Assembly (NCBI RefSeq): GCF_031845265.1 | Contig: NZ_JAVRBG010000008.1 | Location: forward strand, 1-64,000 | Direction: 5' to 3' | Origin: Mesonia ostreae | GTDB taxonomy: Bacteria; Bacteroidota; Bacteroidia; Flavobacteriales; Flavobacteriaceae | Length of the DNA stretch: 64,000 nucleotides | Shown here: positions 51,111 to 60,909 of the stretch, piece after piece | How the letters are laid out: every line of letters starts with the position of its first letter | How positions within the stretch are numbered: position 1 is the first letter of the stretch | Translations under genes and position numbers: made by a program | Notes under the pieces: generated by a model | The model's database searches: none | Told to the model about the DNA's origin: nothing | The model's input: only the letters and a program-made list of their open reading frames with translations

Positions 51111-52382
51111 TTAATCTATCATATCAAAACCTGTATAAGGTACTAAAACCTCTGGGATTTTAATTCCGTTTGGGGTTTGGTAGTTTTCTAGAATTCCTGC
51201 AATCACACGAGGTAGTGCTAATGAACTTCCGTTAAGGGTATGGATAAGCTCTTTTTTACCTTGGTCATTTTTGTACCTGACTTTTAATCGGTTGGCCTGA
51301 AAAGTTTCAAAATTAGAAACCGAAGAAATTTCTAACCAGCGATCTTGACCCGCAGAAAACAACTCAAAATCATAGGTTAAAGCTGAAGTAAATCCTAAAT
51401 CTCCTCCGCATAAACGCAAAATTCTATAAGGCAATTTCAACTCTCTTAAAATACCTTGAATGTGTTCTGTCATCGCATCTAAGGTAGCATAAGAATCTTC
51501 TGGTTTTGTTAAATTTACCAATTCTACTTTATCAAATTGATGTAAACGGTTTAAACCTCTTACGTGCGCTCCATAAGAACCCGCTTCTCTTCTAAAACAT
51601 GGCGTAAAAGCAGTACACGCGATTGGCAATTGGTTTGCTTCCAACAAATCTCCTCTAAACATATTAGTTATTGGCACTTCTGATGTCGGTATTAAATACA
51701 AATCATCTTCTTGCATGTGGTACATTTGCCCTTCTTTATCTGGCAATTGCCCTGTTCCAAAACCAGAATCAGCATTTACGGCTAGTGGCACTTGGTATTC
51801 TGTATAACCCGCAGCTATGTTTTTATCTAAGAAATAAGTAATCAACGCACGTTGAAGCCTGGCTCCTTTTCCTTTATATACGGGAAAACCTGCGCCGGTA
51901 ATTTTATTACCCAATTCAAAGTTGATGATGTCGTATTTTTTTGCCAACTCCCAGTGTGGTAAAGCATCTTTCTCTAAAGTTGGGATTTCTCCTTCCTTAA
52001 AAATTTCTTCATTATCGTCTTCAGTCACTCCTGCCGGAACTGACTCATGCGGAACGTTGGGAATCGTATAAAGAATTTCGTTTAACGCATTAGAAACTTC
52101 TTGCAGCTTCTCTGTTAATTCTCTTGACGTCTCTTTTAAGTTTCCGGTTTGTTCTTTTACTTTATTGGCTTTTTGCTGCTCCCCGGATTTAAATAAAAGC
52201 CCTATTTCTTTGGATAAGCGGTTAGACTCTGCCAAAGTTTCGTCCAACTCGGTTTGAGTCGTTCTTCGGGTTTCATCTAGTTGCAAAACTTCTTCAAAAA
52301 GGGCTTCTGCCTTAAAATTTCTTTTTGCTAAAGCTTTGATATAAGCTTCTTTGTTCGCTCTAATTTGGGCTACTTGTAACAT
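51111..52382 (-). CDS. serS: Seryl-tRNA synthetase
   Basis: 423 residues. N-terminal coiled-coil arm (about 25-105, DETRRTTQTELDETLAESNR) and class II catalytic core: motif 2 TACTAFTPCFRREAGSYG, and motif 3 NGSSLALPRVIAGILENYQT. Normal length. Has its own promoter box upstream. Confidence 0.97.
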   Translation of the reverse strand: MLQVAQIRANKEAYIKALAKRNFKAEALFEEVLQLDETRRTTQTELDETLAESNRLSKEIGLLFKSGEQQKANKVKEQTGNLKETSRELTEKLQEVSNALNEILYTIPNVPHESVPAGVTEDDNEEIFKEGEIPTLEKDALPHWELAKKYDIINFELGNKITGAGFPVYKGKGARLQRALITYFLDKNIAAGYTEYQVPLAVNADSGFGTGQLPDKEGQMYHMQEDDLYLIPTSEVPITNMFRGDLLEANQLPIACTAFTPCFRREAGSYGAHVRGLNRLHQFDKVELVNLTKPEDSYATLDAMTEHIQGILRELKLPYRILRLCGGDLGFTSALTYDFELFSAGQDRWLEISSVSNFETFQANRLKVRYKNDQGKKELIHTLNGSSLALPRVIAGILENYQTPNGIKIPEVLVPYTGFDMID

Positions 52383-52446
52383 AGTATGTTCAATTTATAT
52401 AACAATAACGTTTTTACTTCCGCTTGACGGAAATAAAATAAAGCGT

Positions 52447-52454
52447 CAAAGTTA
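52447..52454 (-). promoter_or_regulatory. Putative -7 element of serS (TAACTTTG)
   Basis: Minus-strand TAACTTTG, 64 bp upstream of the serS ATG and just after the stop of the HTTM gene. No clear -33 TTG. Confidence 0.4.
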
Positions 52455-52471
52455 AAGATTTGAATTAAGAT

Positions 52472-53788
52472 TTACTGCTCTTCGGGAAGTAAAATCCACT
52501 CGTTGTGGAAGAAATAATCCCATTTTGCCGAACCTAGATCTACCGAACTGTCTGTAAGTTGTTCATAAGGACCGCGATTAACACTTATTTTAGCATCTAC
52601 AAAAACAGAAACATCTTGGCCTTTTGCTGCATATTCTTTCTTTAAACGCTGAGCGAATTGCCAAATAGCATCGGGTTTAGCGCTTACCGTGCGCAATTGT
52701 TTTTTAGAAAGATAATCTGATTTTTTTATGATGGTACTTTCTCCCGTGTTTTTATCTACCACCTTAAATGTACTTATTCCGCTTTTGCTTCGTAACATCA
52801 TACGCCAACTTAAACGGTGACCCTCTTCTGTATGCAACACATCTCCTCTAATAAACCAATGCCTTAACGGAAGACTTATTTGGATAACAAACCAAGCAAC
52901 GAAAAAAGCTTTCATTAATCCTGCCCTAGAAGGCACTAAAACTTCTGCTTTATCGTAATATTCTTTTCTGATTTTGAAGCGCTTATGAATTATTTCTGTT
53001 GGAAAAAAGAATAAGCAGAATGCCAAGGATAAATACGGGAAAATTCCTATTCTAAATACAAAACTGTTAAACAAGTGAAAGAAAATCGCAAAGATAAACA
53101 TGAGCGTTCTGGTTCTTTTCCATAATAATAGAGGAACTATCAATAAATCAAATAAAATCCCGAAATATATAATAGTTACGTGCGTCCATTTTTCTTGTAA
53201 AATATTTCCAACCAACCAATAATCTTTTTTGGAACGCATCAAGATTTCGGCTACGGTTCCATCCAACCAATCTGGATAAAATTTTGCAAAAGAAGCGTAA
53301 GTGTACACGATTAATAGCTGCAATATGATAAATAAATGCACCCATCGCGGAGTGGATATCGACCTTATTTTCTCGTTATTTTTGGCATCTAAAGACAAAT
53401 TGGCATTTGCAGGCACCAAAAGCATAAAAAGACAAATGAGCACCAGTAAATAATAGTGATTGTTGTAACTGGATTTTTGCATGAGGTAAACGCAAGTCCA
53501 CATCACGGTAAAGGCAGAAAGGCTCCAACGGTATTTATAACCCAAGGTCACCATCACGCCAAAGATACCCATGACAAAGTAATAGTAATACATTCCGTTG
53601 CCTGGAAGCGGCTGTAAAAAATCGAACCCAATGAAGTTGAAGGTTTGTTGTGGTGCCATTAACGTACGGTCAATCCAACCCGTAAATAATGCACCCCAAG
53701 CTTCTAGGGTGAGTAAAATTCCGAAGAAAATTCTAAATAAAACTAAAGCGCTGTTATCAATATGTTTAAAAAGCCACTTATTTATCAT
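52472..53788 (-). CDS. HTTM-domain membrane protein (vitamin K-dependent gamma-carboxylase-like)
   Basis: 438 residues. Several membrane segments in the first 300 residues (FRIFFGILLTLEAWGALFTG, YYYYFVMGIFGVMVTLG, FIILQLLIVYTYASFAKFYP, FLIFA-type stretches) with the family segment YASFAKFYPDWLDG containing the lysine that aligns with the catalytic base in animal carboxylases. A soluble C-terminal part follows (about 320-438, HRLSWRMMLRSKSGISTFKV). Bacterial members have unclear roles; some have quinone epoxidation activity without protein carboxylation. Follows ribF by 2 bp on the same strand. Confidence 0.88.
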   Translation of the reverse strand: MINKWLFKHIDNSALVLFRIFFGILLTLEAWGALFTGWIDRTLMAPQQTFNFIGFDFLQPLPGNGMYYYYFVMGIFGVMVTLGYKYRWSLSAFTVMWTCVYLMQKSSYNNHYYLLVLICLFMLLVPANANLSLDAKNNEKIRSISTPRWVHLFIILQLLIVYTYASFAKFYPDWLDGTVAEILMRSKKDYWLVGNILQEKWTHVTIIYFGILFDLLIVPLLLWKRTRTLMFIFAIFFHLFNSFVFRIGIFPYLSLAFCLFFFPTEIIHKRFKIRKEYYDKAEVLVPSRAGLMKAFFVAWFVIQISLPLRHWFIRGDVLHTEEGHRLSWRMMLRSKSGISTFKVVDKNTGESTIIKKSDYLSKKQLRTVSAKPDAIWQFAQRLKKEYAAKGQDVSVFVDAKISVNRGPYEQLTDSSVDLGSAKWDYFFHNEWILLPEEQ

Positions 53789-53790
53789 AA

Positions 53791-54723
53791 TTAAGCTTCT
53801 TTTAATTGTTGAATGTAGGTTTTTGTTTTCTCTAGATCTTCTTGCATAGCTTCGACCAGTTGCGGTACTTCACAAAACTTTTTTTCGTCGCGTATTCTTT
53901 TTAACAACTGAATATTTAATTCTTGACCGTACAAATCTTGATCTATATCTAAGAAGTAAGTTTCTATAGTCTGTTCTTCTCCGCCAACGGTAGGATTGGT
54001 TCCTATATTCGTGATTCCGTAAACCCTAGTATTGTTTAATTGCGCTTGCACGATATAAACGCCATTTTTAGGAATAATTTTATAGTCTTCTTTTATTTCT
54101 AGATTGGCTGTAGGGAATCCTAAAGTTCTCCCTAGGCTTTTTCCTTTAATAACTTTTCCTTTCAGCGAAAAAAGACTTCCTAGAAAGGTGTTTGCTTTGT
54201 ATATATCTCCGGTTTCAATGGCTTTTCTTATTTTGGTAGAACTCACCGCAACTTCTTCTATATCTTGTTTAGAAATTTCTTCTACGGTAAAGCCAAAAGT
54301 TTTTCCTAAAGCTTTAAGATCTTGAATATCGGCATTTCTATTTCTTCCGAAGCGATGATCGTAACCTATAATGATTTTTTTAGCGTTGAGTTGTTTGACT
54401 AAAATCTGCTCTACATATTCTTTGGCCGTAAGTCTAGAAAATTCTTTCGTAAAAGGATGAACGATTAGCCGGTCTATGCCTTTACTTTTAATAATTTCTT
54501 TACGTTCGTCAATCGTATTAATCAATTTTATTCCAGCCTCTTTTTGCAAAACCATTCTAGGATGCGGAAAAAAAGTAAGAATAGCAGCGTCTAGATGATT
54601 CTTCTTAGCTACATCCATTAACCGCTGAATGATTTTTTGATGACCTACATGAACCCCGTCAAATGTACCAATAGTAACGACTGAGGGCTTAATGATATCA
54701 CTTAATATATTAGGCTTATTCAT
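53791..54723 (-). CDS. ribF: Bifunctional riboflavin kinase/FMN adenylyltransferase
   Basis: 310 residues. Makes FMN and FAD. N-terminal nucleotidyltransferase: TIGTFDGVHVGHQKIIQRL, IIIGYDHRFGRNRN and SSTKIRKAIETGDI; C-terminal kinase: GKVIKGKSLGRTLGFPTANL and GVYIVQAQLN with GITNIGTNPT. Complete and normal length. First gene of the ribF, HTTM pair; divergent from the metalloprotease gene. Confidence 0.97.
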   Translation of the reverse strand: MNKPNILSDIIKPSVVTIGTFDGVHVGHQKIIQRLMDVAKKNHLDAAILTFFPHPRMVLQKEAGIKLINTIDERKEIIKSKGIDRLIVHPFTKEFSRLTAKEYVEQILVKQLNAKKIIIGYDHRFGRNRNADIQDLKALGKTFGFTVEEISKQDIEEVAVSSTKIRKAIETGDIYKANTFLGSLFSLKGKVIKGKSLGRTLGFPTANLEIKEDYKIIPKNGVYIVQAQLNNTRVYGITNIGTNPTVGGEEQTIETYFLDIDQDLYGQELNIQLLKRIRDEKKFCEVPQLVEAMQEDLEKTKTYIQQLKEA

Positions 54724-54796
54724 ATTTTAACTTAATACTTTTTACTGAACCTTAAAATTACTTTATTTTTAAGGCTTAACTTAATCTACACAAAAT

Positions 54797-57700
54797 ATGA
54801 GAACAAATTTACGTCATGTTTTAGGTTTAGTAATATTTTTCTTGGCTTTTTCAGTTTCAGGACAAAATAATTATTGGACCAAAACTACAGACAAGGCATT
54901 AAGCCAATTAGAAAAAACCCGAAGAGCTTCTACACCTACTGCTTATCACCTATACCACCTAGATTTAGATGCTTTTAAAGCGGTAGTAGAACAAGCTCCT
55001 GAGAGAGGAAATTTTACTGGAGATTCTCCTGTTGTAATTGAACTTCCTATGGAAAATGGAAAATTCGAGAAATTTAAAATTGCTTCTTCTTCAATTATGG
55101 AAGAAGAATTACAAAACAAATTCCCAAATATTAGAACGTATAAGGCAGTTGGAGTAAATGATCCTACCGCTACCGTACGCTTGAGTATTACCCAATTTGG
55201 ATTGCACAGTATGAGTCTTTCTGGAAAAAGAAGTGCGACTTACATTGATCCTTACACTACTAATAATGAAAATTACATTATTTATAACCGTAAGGATTTA
55301 ACCAAGACTTCTACAGATTTTGAATGTCTTACGGAGAACGATATGGATCTTCCTTCCCTTAACGGAAATGCAGGAAAAATATTAGATACGGATGATAGCA
55401 TTCATAGAACATACAGACTGGCACAATCTTGTAATGCAGAATACGGTAATATTTTTGCGAATGCTGGCACAGAAGTAGCCGATATACAAGCGCAAATGAC
55501 TATTACGATTAATAGAGTAAATGAAATCTATGAAAGAGATCTTGCGATTACTTTAATTTTTGTGGCTAATAATGATGACATCATCTATTATGGCGCAACG
55601 AACAGTGATCCTTGGAACGGAGAATATAACAGTACCACCCAAACGGTTATTGATGCTGAAATAGGAGATGCAAACTATGATATTGGACACAATTTTAACA
55701 CTTCTGGTGGTGGTAATGCAGGTTGTATAGGCTGTGTATGTACCTCTGGTAGTAAAGGAAGTGGTTTTACAGGAAGCTCTAACCCAACTGGTGATGCTTT
55801 TGATATTGATTATGTAGCGCACGAAATGGGTCACCAATTTGGTGGTTATCATACAATGAATACTTGTTCTAGAAGTGGTAGCGGACAAACGGAAGTAGAA
55901 CCTGCTAGTGGAAGCTCTGTAATGGGGTATGCTGGAATATGTGCAACAAACGTACAGTCTAATAGTGATGCACATTTTAATTATGTAAATGTTAGAGACA
56001 TAAGTCAAAACATACAAAACGGTGTTAGTAGCTCGTGTGATGTAGAAATTAGTATTCCTAATCAAGCTCCAGTTGCAGATGCAGGAGCAGATTTTACGAT
56101 TCCTAAATCTACTGCTTACGTATTGAGAGGAAATGCTACAGATCCTGATGGAACTACAACACATACCTATAACTGGTCTCAAAATGATCCAGAAGTAGCT
56201 CCAGGAAGTGGTACGCCACAACCCACGTGGACGCAAGGTCCTTTGTACAGATCTATTTTGCCAACAGAATCTCCTAATAGATATATGCCAAAATTAGAAG
56301 ATGTATTAAATGGTGATCTTACGCCAACTTGGGAAGTAACACCTTCAGTAACCAGAGAGATGAATTTTGCTTTTATGGTTAGAGATAATGGTAGTGGATT
56401 TGCCGAAGGAATTGGGCAAACAGATGCTGATTTAATGACCGTAAACGTGGATGCAACTGCAGGTCCTTTTGTAGTGACTTCACAAAATTCTACAGAAATC
56501 ACTTGGAATGTTGGAGAAAACCAAACTATTACTTGGGACGTAGCGAATACAAACAGCGGATCTATTAACGCTGCCAACGTAAACATTCTTATGAGTATAG
56601 ACGGCGGATTAAATTTTGATGTTATTGTTGCTGAAGATCTTCCAAATAATGGTTCGGCTTCTATAATTGTTCCTTCTGTTGGAACTATTGCAGATGCTAG
56701 AATTATGGTAGAGGCTGCCGATAATATTTTCTATGCGGTGAACGAAGAATCAATTTCAGTTCAAGAAGCAGAATTTGTGATTAATTTAGAGGAAACTACC
56801 GTTTCTGTTTGTCAACCAGATGATGCTGTCTATAATTTTACTTATAACACGTTCTTAGGGTTTACAGAAACTACAACTTTCTCTACAACAGGTCTTCCTA
56901 GCGGATTAACTGCTACGTTTACACCTGCTACTGCTACTGCAAACGATACAGATCTAAGTTTAAATATTACAGGTACAGCCGGCGTAGACGTTGGTACTTA
57001 TGAGTTTGAAATTGTTGGAACCTCAACAGCGGTAACCAAATCTTTTGATGCGGTTTTAAAGGTTTTTGATGCTAGTATTGAAGCACCTAATTTATTAACC
57101 CCTACAGATGGAGAAACTGATGTTCCTGCAACTCCGGTTTTAACTTGGGAAAGCTCTGATAATGTAGAGTTTTACACGCTTCAAATCGCCACAGATACTG
57201 ATTTTACTACGATTGTAGAAGAAGTAGAAGTAAACGATAACACCTATGCGTTTTCTTCGGCACAAAATGAAACCACCTACTACTGGAAAATTATGGCTAG
57301 CAATAGTTGTGATGACACTAGTTTTTCTGATGTGTTTAGTTTCACCACAACCTCTTGTGAGCTTTGCGAATCTAGTGGAACAACTCAATATGGTACGTCT
57401 ATAACCTTAGTTAACTTTAATAACATCAACAATGCCTCTGGTAAACCATCGGGTTACAGTGATTATACAGATATTTCTACAGGGGTTGCATTTGGAGAAT
57501 CTTATGGCTTAACGATTAATTTAAATACCGATGGAAATTATCCTCTAGGAGCTATGGTATGGATAGATTGGAATCAAAACTGTAGTTTTGATGATCCAGG
57601 AGAAGAGTACAATTTAGGTGTTGCCTCTAATGGCTCAGACATACCTACTAACAACTCTCCCATGTCTATTACTATTCCTACAGATGCGTTAGAAGGAAAT

Positions 57701-58072
57701 ACAATTATGAGAGTCTCTACTCAATTTAATGCTTATCCTACTTCATGTAATACAGGATTTGATGGAGAAGTAGAGGATTACACCTTAACTGTTGGAGAGC
57801 TTGCTACAGATGATGCTTCTCTAGCTTCTTCTTTTAGCATTTGGCCAAACCCAAATAATGGAGAGTTTAACATTAGTTTAAACGCTACCAACCCGCAACC
57901 TACAACCATACAAGTGTATGATGTGGCAGGAAGATTGGTACATAGCAGAAAAGTTGAAGCTCAACATAGGGTACAAGAAAGCATAAGCTTAGCTAAGGCT
58001 CAGGCTGGTGTTTACTTTGTGAGAGTAAGTGATAAAAACAATTCTATCACCAAAAAGATTATCGTTCAATAA
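54797..58072 (+). CDS. T9SS-exported reprolysin-like metalloprotease
   Basis: 1,091 residues. Signal peptide (MRTNLRHVLGLVIFFLAFSVSGQ), a prodomain, and a zinc metalloprotease domain with HEMGHQFGGYH (H-E-x-x-H-x-x-G-x-x-H, about residues 343-353) and the following Met-turn VMGYAGIC. Then a PKD-like part (about 425-460), Ig-like strands, a fibronectin-type segment (PATPVLTWESSDNVEFYTLQ, about 775) and a GEVED domain (about 870-1000, ending GFDGEVEDYTL). The C-terminus is a type A T9SS sorting domain (SIWPNPNNGEFNIS, AGVYFVRVSD, KKIIVQ). An extracellular protease, probably anchored or released by the type IX system. Prey or substrate unknown. Confidence 0.93.
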   Translation: MRTNLRHVLGLVIFFLAFSVSGQNNYWTKTTDKALSQLEKTRRASTPTAYHLYHLDLDAFKAVVEQAPERGNFTGDSPVVIELPMENGKFEKFKIASSSIMEEELQNKFPNIRTYKAVGVNDPTATVRLSITQFGLHSMSLSGKRSATYIDPYTTNNENYIIYNRKDLTKTSTDFECLTENDMDLPSLNGNAGKILDTDDSIHRTYRLAQSCNAEYGNIFANAGTEVADIQAQMTITINRVNEIYERDLAITLIFVANNDDIIYYGATNSDPWNGEYNSTTQTVIDAEIGDANYDIGHNFNTSGGGNAGCIGCVCTSGSKGSGFTGSSNPTGDAFDIDYVAHEMGHQFGGYHTMNTCSRSGSGQTEVEPASGSSVMGYAGICATNVQSNSDAHFNYVNVRDISQNIQNGVSSSCDVEISIPNQAPVADAGADFTIPKSTAYVLRGNATDPDGTTTHTYNWSQNDPEVAPGSGTPQPTWTQGPLYRSILPTESPNRYMPKLEDVLNGDLTPTWEVTPSVTREMNFAFMVRDNGSGFAEGIGQTDADLMTVNVDATAGPFVVTSQNSTEITWNVGENQTITWDVANTNSGSINAANVNILMSIDGGLNFDVIVAEDLPNNGSASIIVPSVGTIADARIMVEAADNIFYAVNEESISVQEAEFVINLEETTVSVCQPDDAVYNFTYNTFLGFTETTTFSTTGLPSGLTATFTPATATANDTDLSLNITGTAGVDVGTYEFEIVGTSTAVTKSFDAVLKVFDASIEAPNLLTPTDGETDVPATPVLTWESSDNVEFYTLQIATDTDFTTIVEEVEVNDNTYAFSSAQNETTYYWKIMASNSCDDTSFSDVFSFTTTSCELCESSGTTQYGTSITLVNFNNINNASGKPSGYSDYTDISTGVAFGESYGLTINLNTDGNYPLGAMVWIDWNQNCSFDDPGEEYNLGVASNGSDIPTNNSPMSITIPTDALEGNTIMRVSTQFNAYPTSCNTGFDGEVEDYTLTVGELATDDASLASSFSIWPNPNNGEFNISLNATNPQPTTIQVYDVAGRLVHSRKVEAQHRVQESISLAKAQAGVYFVRVSDKNNSITKKIIVQ

Positions 58073-58098
58073 TAATATCAAATTAACAATGTAATGGC

Positions 58099-58182
58099 TC
58101 ATTCAAACTCGTTCATTTTCCGTTCTATTTCCTTGTTCATAGTTTCCATAGCTACTGCTATGCAAACTAATCGCAGCGTCAT
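58099..58182 (-). repeat. Possible dispersed intergenic element with a 27-codon ORF
   Basis: Lies in the 289-bp gap after the metalloprotease. It contains a small ORF (MTLRLVCIAVAMETMNKEIE, 27 codons) and an imperfect inverted repeat (TTTCCATAGC / GCTATG). I recall close variants of this sequence in other flavobacterial genomes as spurious short ORFs, suggesting a dispersed element rather than a gene. Not verified. Confidence 0.3.
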
Positions 58183-58257
58183 GGAACAAAAATGCAACTT
58201 CGCTTTCTGTGTGACTTTACATAATTAAATTGATATAAGAACTCTAATTTTAGAATA

Positions 58258-58292
58258 CAAAAAAGGGGAAGCAAAAGCTTCCCCTTTTTTAT
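58258..58292. terminator. Bidirectional terminator
   Basis: AAAAAAGGGGAAGC/GCTTCCCCTTTTTT perfect stem with AAAA loop, between the metalloprotease and pth. Confidence 0.88.
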
Positions 58293-58361
58293 TTGATTTA
58301 TTTTAAACTGCTAGTATTCAGCGGTTAGCTATGAATAAGTTTTGTTATCGGAAAACAAAAT

Positions 58362-58982
58362 TTATTTACCATTAAACATATTCATGGTATTAGATAAGCC
58401 TGCGGTGCCAAAAGATTTAATCAAGTCCACCGATTTATCTAGGCGTTCTTTCATTTGTTTTTCTTCTTCCTCACCCCATTCTCCCAACACATAATCAATT
58501 TGTTTTCCTTTAGAAAACTCATCACTAATCCCAAACCTAAATCTATTGTATTTTGAAGTGTTAAGCTGCTGCTGAATATCCTTTAGGCCGTTGTGCCCGC
58601 CATCACTTCCTTTGGCTTTTAATCTTAAGGTTCCAAATGGAAGATTTAAGTCGTCTGTAATCACCAAAAGGTTTTCCAAATTTATCTTCTCTTTCTCTAA
58701 CCAATACCTCACTGCTTTTCCGCTAAGGTTCATAAAGGTACTTGGCTTTATAAGAATAAACGTTCTTCCCTTAAACTTATAGGTAGCTTTATCTCCTAGC
58801 TTTACGGTTTCAAATGAAATTTCATTTTCGTTTGCTAGATGATCTAATACTTTAAAACCAATATTGTGTCTCGTGTTGTGGTATTTAGGACCTATATTAC
58901 CTAGGCCTACTACTAGAAACTTTTTCATATCAGGTTCAACAGATTTAGGTTTTGCTAAAATTTTTCCGAAGAAAGAAAGCAT
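58362..58982 (-). CDS. pth: Peptidyl-tRNA hydrolase
   Basis: 206 residues as drawn. Releases peptides from prematurely dropped peptidyl-tRNA. Family motifs: FLVVGLGNIGPKYHNTRHNI (catalytic His), PSTFMNLSGKAVRYW and DDLNLPFGTLRLKAKGSDGG with GHNGLKDI. An 18-residue N-terminal extension (MLSFFGKILAKPKSVEPD) precedes the usual Met; such extensions occur in relatives, but a start at 58928 is also possible. Downstream of rplY on the same strand. Confidence 0.94.
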   Translation of the reverse strand: MLSFFGKILAKPKSVEPDMKKFLVVGLGNIGPKYHNTRHNIGFKVLDHLANENEISFETVKLGDKATYKFKGRTFILIKPSTFMNLSGKAVRYWLEKEKINLENLLVITDDLNLPFGTLRLKAKGSDGGHNGLKDIQQQLNTSKYNRFRFGISDEFSKGKQIDYVLGEWGEEEEKQMKERLDKSVDLIKSFGTAGLSNTMNMFNGK

Positions 58983-59007
58983 AATTTTATAATTTCAGTA
59001 AAAATAA

Positions 59008-59036
59008 AAAAGCATTCCTTAAAGGAATGCTTTTCT
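59008..59036 (-). terminator. Terminator downstream of rplY
   Basis: AAAGCATTCCTTTAAGGAATGCTTTT hairpin followed by a T tract on the minus strand, between rplY and pth. Confidence 0.88.
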
Positions 59037-59057
59037 AATTAATTTATTCTTAAAAGA

Positions 59058-59705
59058 CTATGCATCATTAGATGCTGCCGCTGCTCCTTCGTCATCAACT
59101 TCAATTGCTGGCACATCTCCTGCGTCTACTTCATTTTCATCCTCATCTTCTTCAACAATATTTCTAGAAGTTTTCACTTGACAAATAACCGTGTTATCTG
59201 GGTGTAAAATTGTGTAGTCATCGTGTTGTACAGCGGTAACATACAATTTATTTCCAATTTTAAGCGGCGTTACATTTGCTACGATATAATCTGGAAGGTT
59301 TTTAGCTAATCCTCTTACTCTCATACGACGTAAGTTAAATCTTAAAACTCCACCATTTTTAACCCCTTTAGGCACACCCTCTGCGTGTACAGGAATCTCC
59401 ATACTAATCTCTTGTTTCTCCCCGTACTCATAAAAATCCATATGTAGGATATTATCAGTTACTGGGTGAAACTGAATGTCTTGAAGTACAGCGTTAATAG
59501 CACCACCATCTTCCATTTCAATTACTACAGTATGCACATCTGGAGTATAAATTAATTTGTTAAACGACACTTCTGGTGCCGAAAAATGTAATGCTTTTTC
59601 CCCTCCGTATAACACGCAAGGAACCTGACCAGCATTACGTAAGGCTTTTGTTGCCTTCTTGCCTACGCTTTCTCTTTTAGATCCTTTGATCGTAATTGAC
59701 TTCAT
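59058..59705 (-). CDS. rplY: 50S ribosomal protein L25/general stress protein Ctc
   Basis: 215 residues, the long Ctc-type form. Binds 5S rRNA through the N-terminal L25 domain (ITIKGSKRESVGKKATKALR, LQDIQFHPVTDNILHMDFYE), followed by the TL5-type C-terminal domain and an acidic Glu/Asp-Ala tail (EEDEDENEVDAGDVPAIEVD). Directly follows prs, the usual pairing in bacteria with this arrangement. Confidence 0.96.
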   Translation of the reverse strand: MKSITIKGSKRESVGKKATKALRNAGQVPCVLYGGEKALHFSAPEVSFNKLIYTPDVHTVVIEMEDGGAINAVLQDIQFHPVTDNILHMDFYEYGEKQEISMEIPVHAEGVPKGVKNGGVLRFNLRRMRVRGLAKNLPDYIVANVTPLKIGNKLYVTAVQHDDYTILHPDNTVICQVKTSRNIVEEDEDENEVDAGDVPAIEVDDEGAAAASNDA

Positions 59706-59737
59706 TTTAAAAAAATATAAGTGTTAATAAATAAAAT

Positions 59738-60679
59738 TTACATTAAAAATTTAGAACTAATAGATTTGTTCTCGTGTACCGCTTTCATTACATCTGCAAA
59801 TAAATGTGCACAAGTAACTACCTTTATCTTGTCATTCTTTTCCTTAAGCGGAATAGAATCGGTTACGATTAACTCTTCTAGTTTTGAATTGTTGATTTTT
59901 TTATACGCATTTCCAGATAATACGGGGTGTGTACAAATGGCCCTTACACTCTTAGCTCCCTTCTCCATCATCAAGTCTGCGGCTTTAGTAAGTGTTCCTG
60001 CGGTATCTACCATATCATCTACCAAGACTACGTTCTTACCGGTAACCTCTCCAATCAATTCCATATGAGAAATTACATTTGCTTTGGCACGTTGCTTATA
60101 ACAAATAACTACATCGCTTTCTAAGGCTCTAGAATATGCATAAGCTCTTTTAGAACCTCCCATATCTGGTGAGGCAATTGTTAAATTATCAAGATGTAAA
60201 TTTCTCAAGTAAGGTAAAAAGACGGTAGAAGCGAATAAATGATCTACAGGCTTTTCGAAGAAACCTTGAATTTGATCTGCGTGCAAGTCCATCGTGATGA
60301 TTCTCGTTGCTCCTGCAACTTCTAGCATTTTCGCAACCAATTTTGCTGCAATAGGAACTCTTGGCTTATCTTTTCTATCTTGTCTAGCCCAACCAAAATA
60401 AGGCATCACTGCGGTAATATGTCTTGCCGAAGCTCTTTTGGCTGCATCTAACATTAATAACATTTCCATAAGGTTATCGCTACTAGGATTGGTAGAACCA
60501 ATAATAAAAACGCGTGTTCCTCTTACCGACTCTTCAAAGGAAGGCTGAAATTCGCCATCGCTATAGGTAGAAGTAATCACATTCCCTAAAGATATCCCAT
60601 AATGCTTGGCAATATCTTGTGCTAAACTCATGCTCTGTGTACAAGGAAAAAGCTTAACATCGGTAACTGCTTGTGACAT
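59738..60679 (-). CDS. prs: Ribose-phosphate pyrophosphokinase
   Basis: 313 residues. Makes PRPP for nucleotide, His and Trp synthesis. Motifs: RVFIIGSTNPSSDNLMEMLL, TAVMPYFGWARQDRKDKPR, TRIITMDLHADQIQGFF and the PRPP-binding NVVLVDDMVDTAGTLTKAA. Complete. First gene of prs-rplY, with a TAAATTTG box upstream. Confidence 0.97.
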   Translation of the reverse strand: MSQAVTDVKLFPCTQSMSLAQDIAKHYGISLGNVITSTYSDGEFQPSFEESVRGTRVFIIGSTNPSSDNLMEMLLMLDAAKRASARHITAVMPYFGWARQDRKDKPRVPIAAKLVAKMLEVAGATRIITMDLHADQIQGFFEKPVDHLFASTVFLPYLRNLHLDNLTIASPDMGGSKRAYAYSRALESDVVICYKQRAKANVISHMELIGEVTGKNVVLVDDMVDTAGTLTKAADLMMEKGAKSVRAICTHPVLSGNAYKKINNSKLEELIVTDSIPLKEKNDKIKVVTCAHLFADVMKAVHENKSISSKFLM

Positions 60680-60730
60680 AATGATTTGTTATTTTGGACT
60701 TATCGTAATTTCTGATTATCAATAAGTTTG

Positions 60731-60738
60731 CAAATTTA
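60731..60738 (-). promoter_or_regulatory. Putative -7 element of prs (TAAATTTG)
   Basis: Minus-strand TAAATTTG, 51 bp upstream of the prs ATG. No -33 TTG at the usual spacing. Confidence 0.45.
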
Positions 60739-60780
60739 AGAATTAAATTGAAGCTAAAAAGAAATATTATAATTTATTTC

Positions 60781-60812
60781 TTGTGATATAACCATTTTAT
60801 TTTTTAATTTTG
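60781..60812 (+). promoter_or_regulatory. Promoter of the tRNA-Leu gene
   Basis: TTG (60781-60783), 21 bp, TAATTTTG (60805-60812). Predicted start near 60819, leaving a 90-nt leader before the tRNA. Confidence 0.6.
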
Positions 60813-60909
60813 TCACCCTTACAAAGCTCAAACGCTAATTTCGATTTCAATTGGAATGGTTTAGTTTTTAGGTTAAGTCTTATTTAATGTGGCTTAAAGA
60901 GTATTATTA

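Noticed and set aside
55553..56236. 227-codon minus-strand ORF opposite the metalloprotease
   Set aside because: Cys/Ser/Thr-rich shadow frame of the peptidase gene with no recognisable motif.
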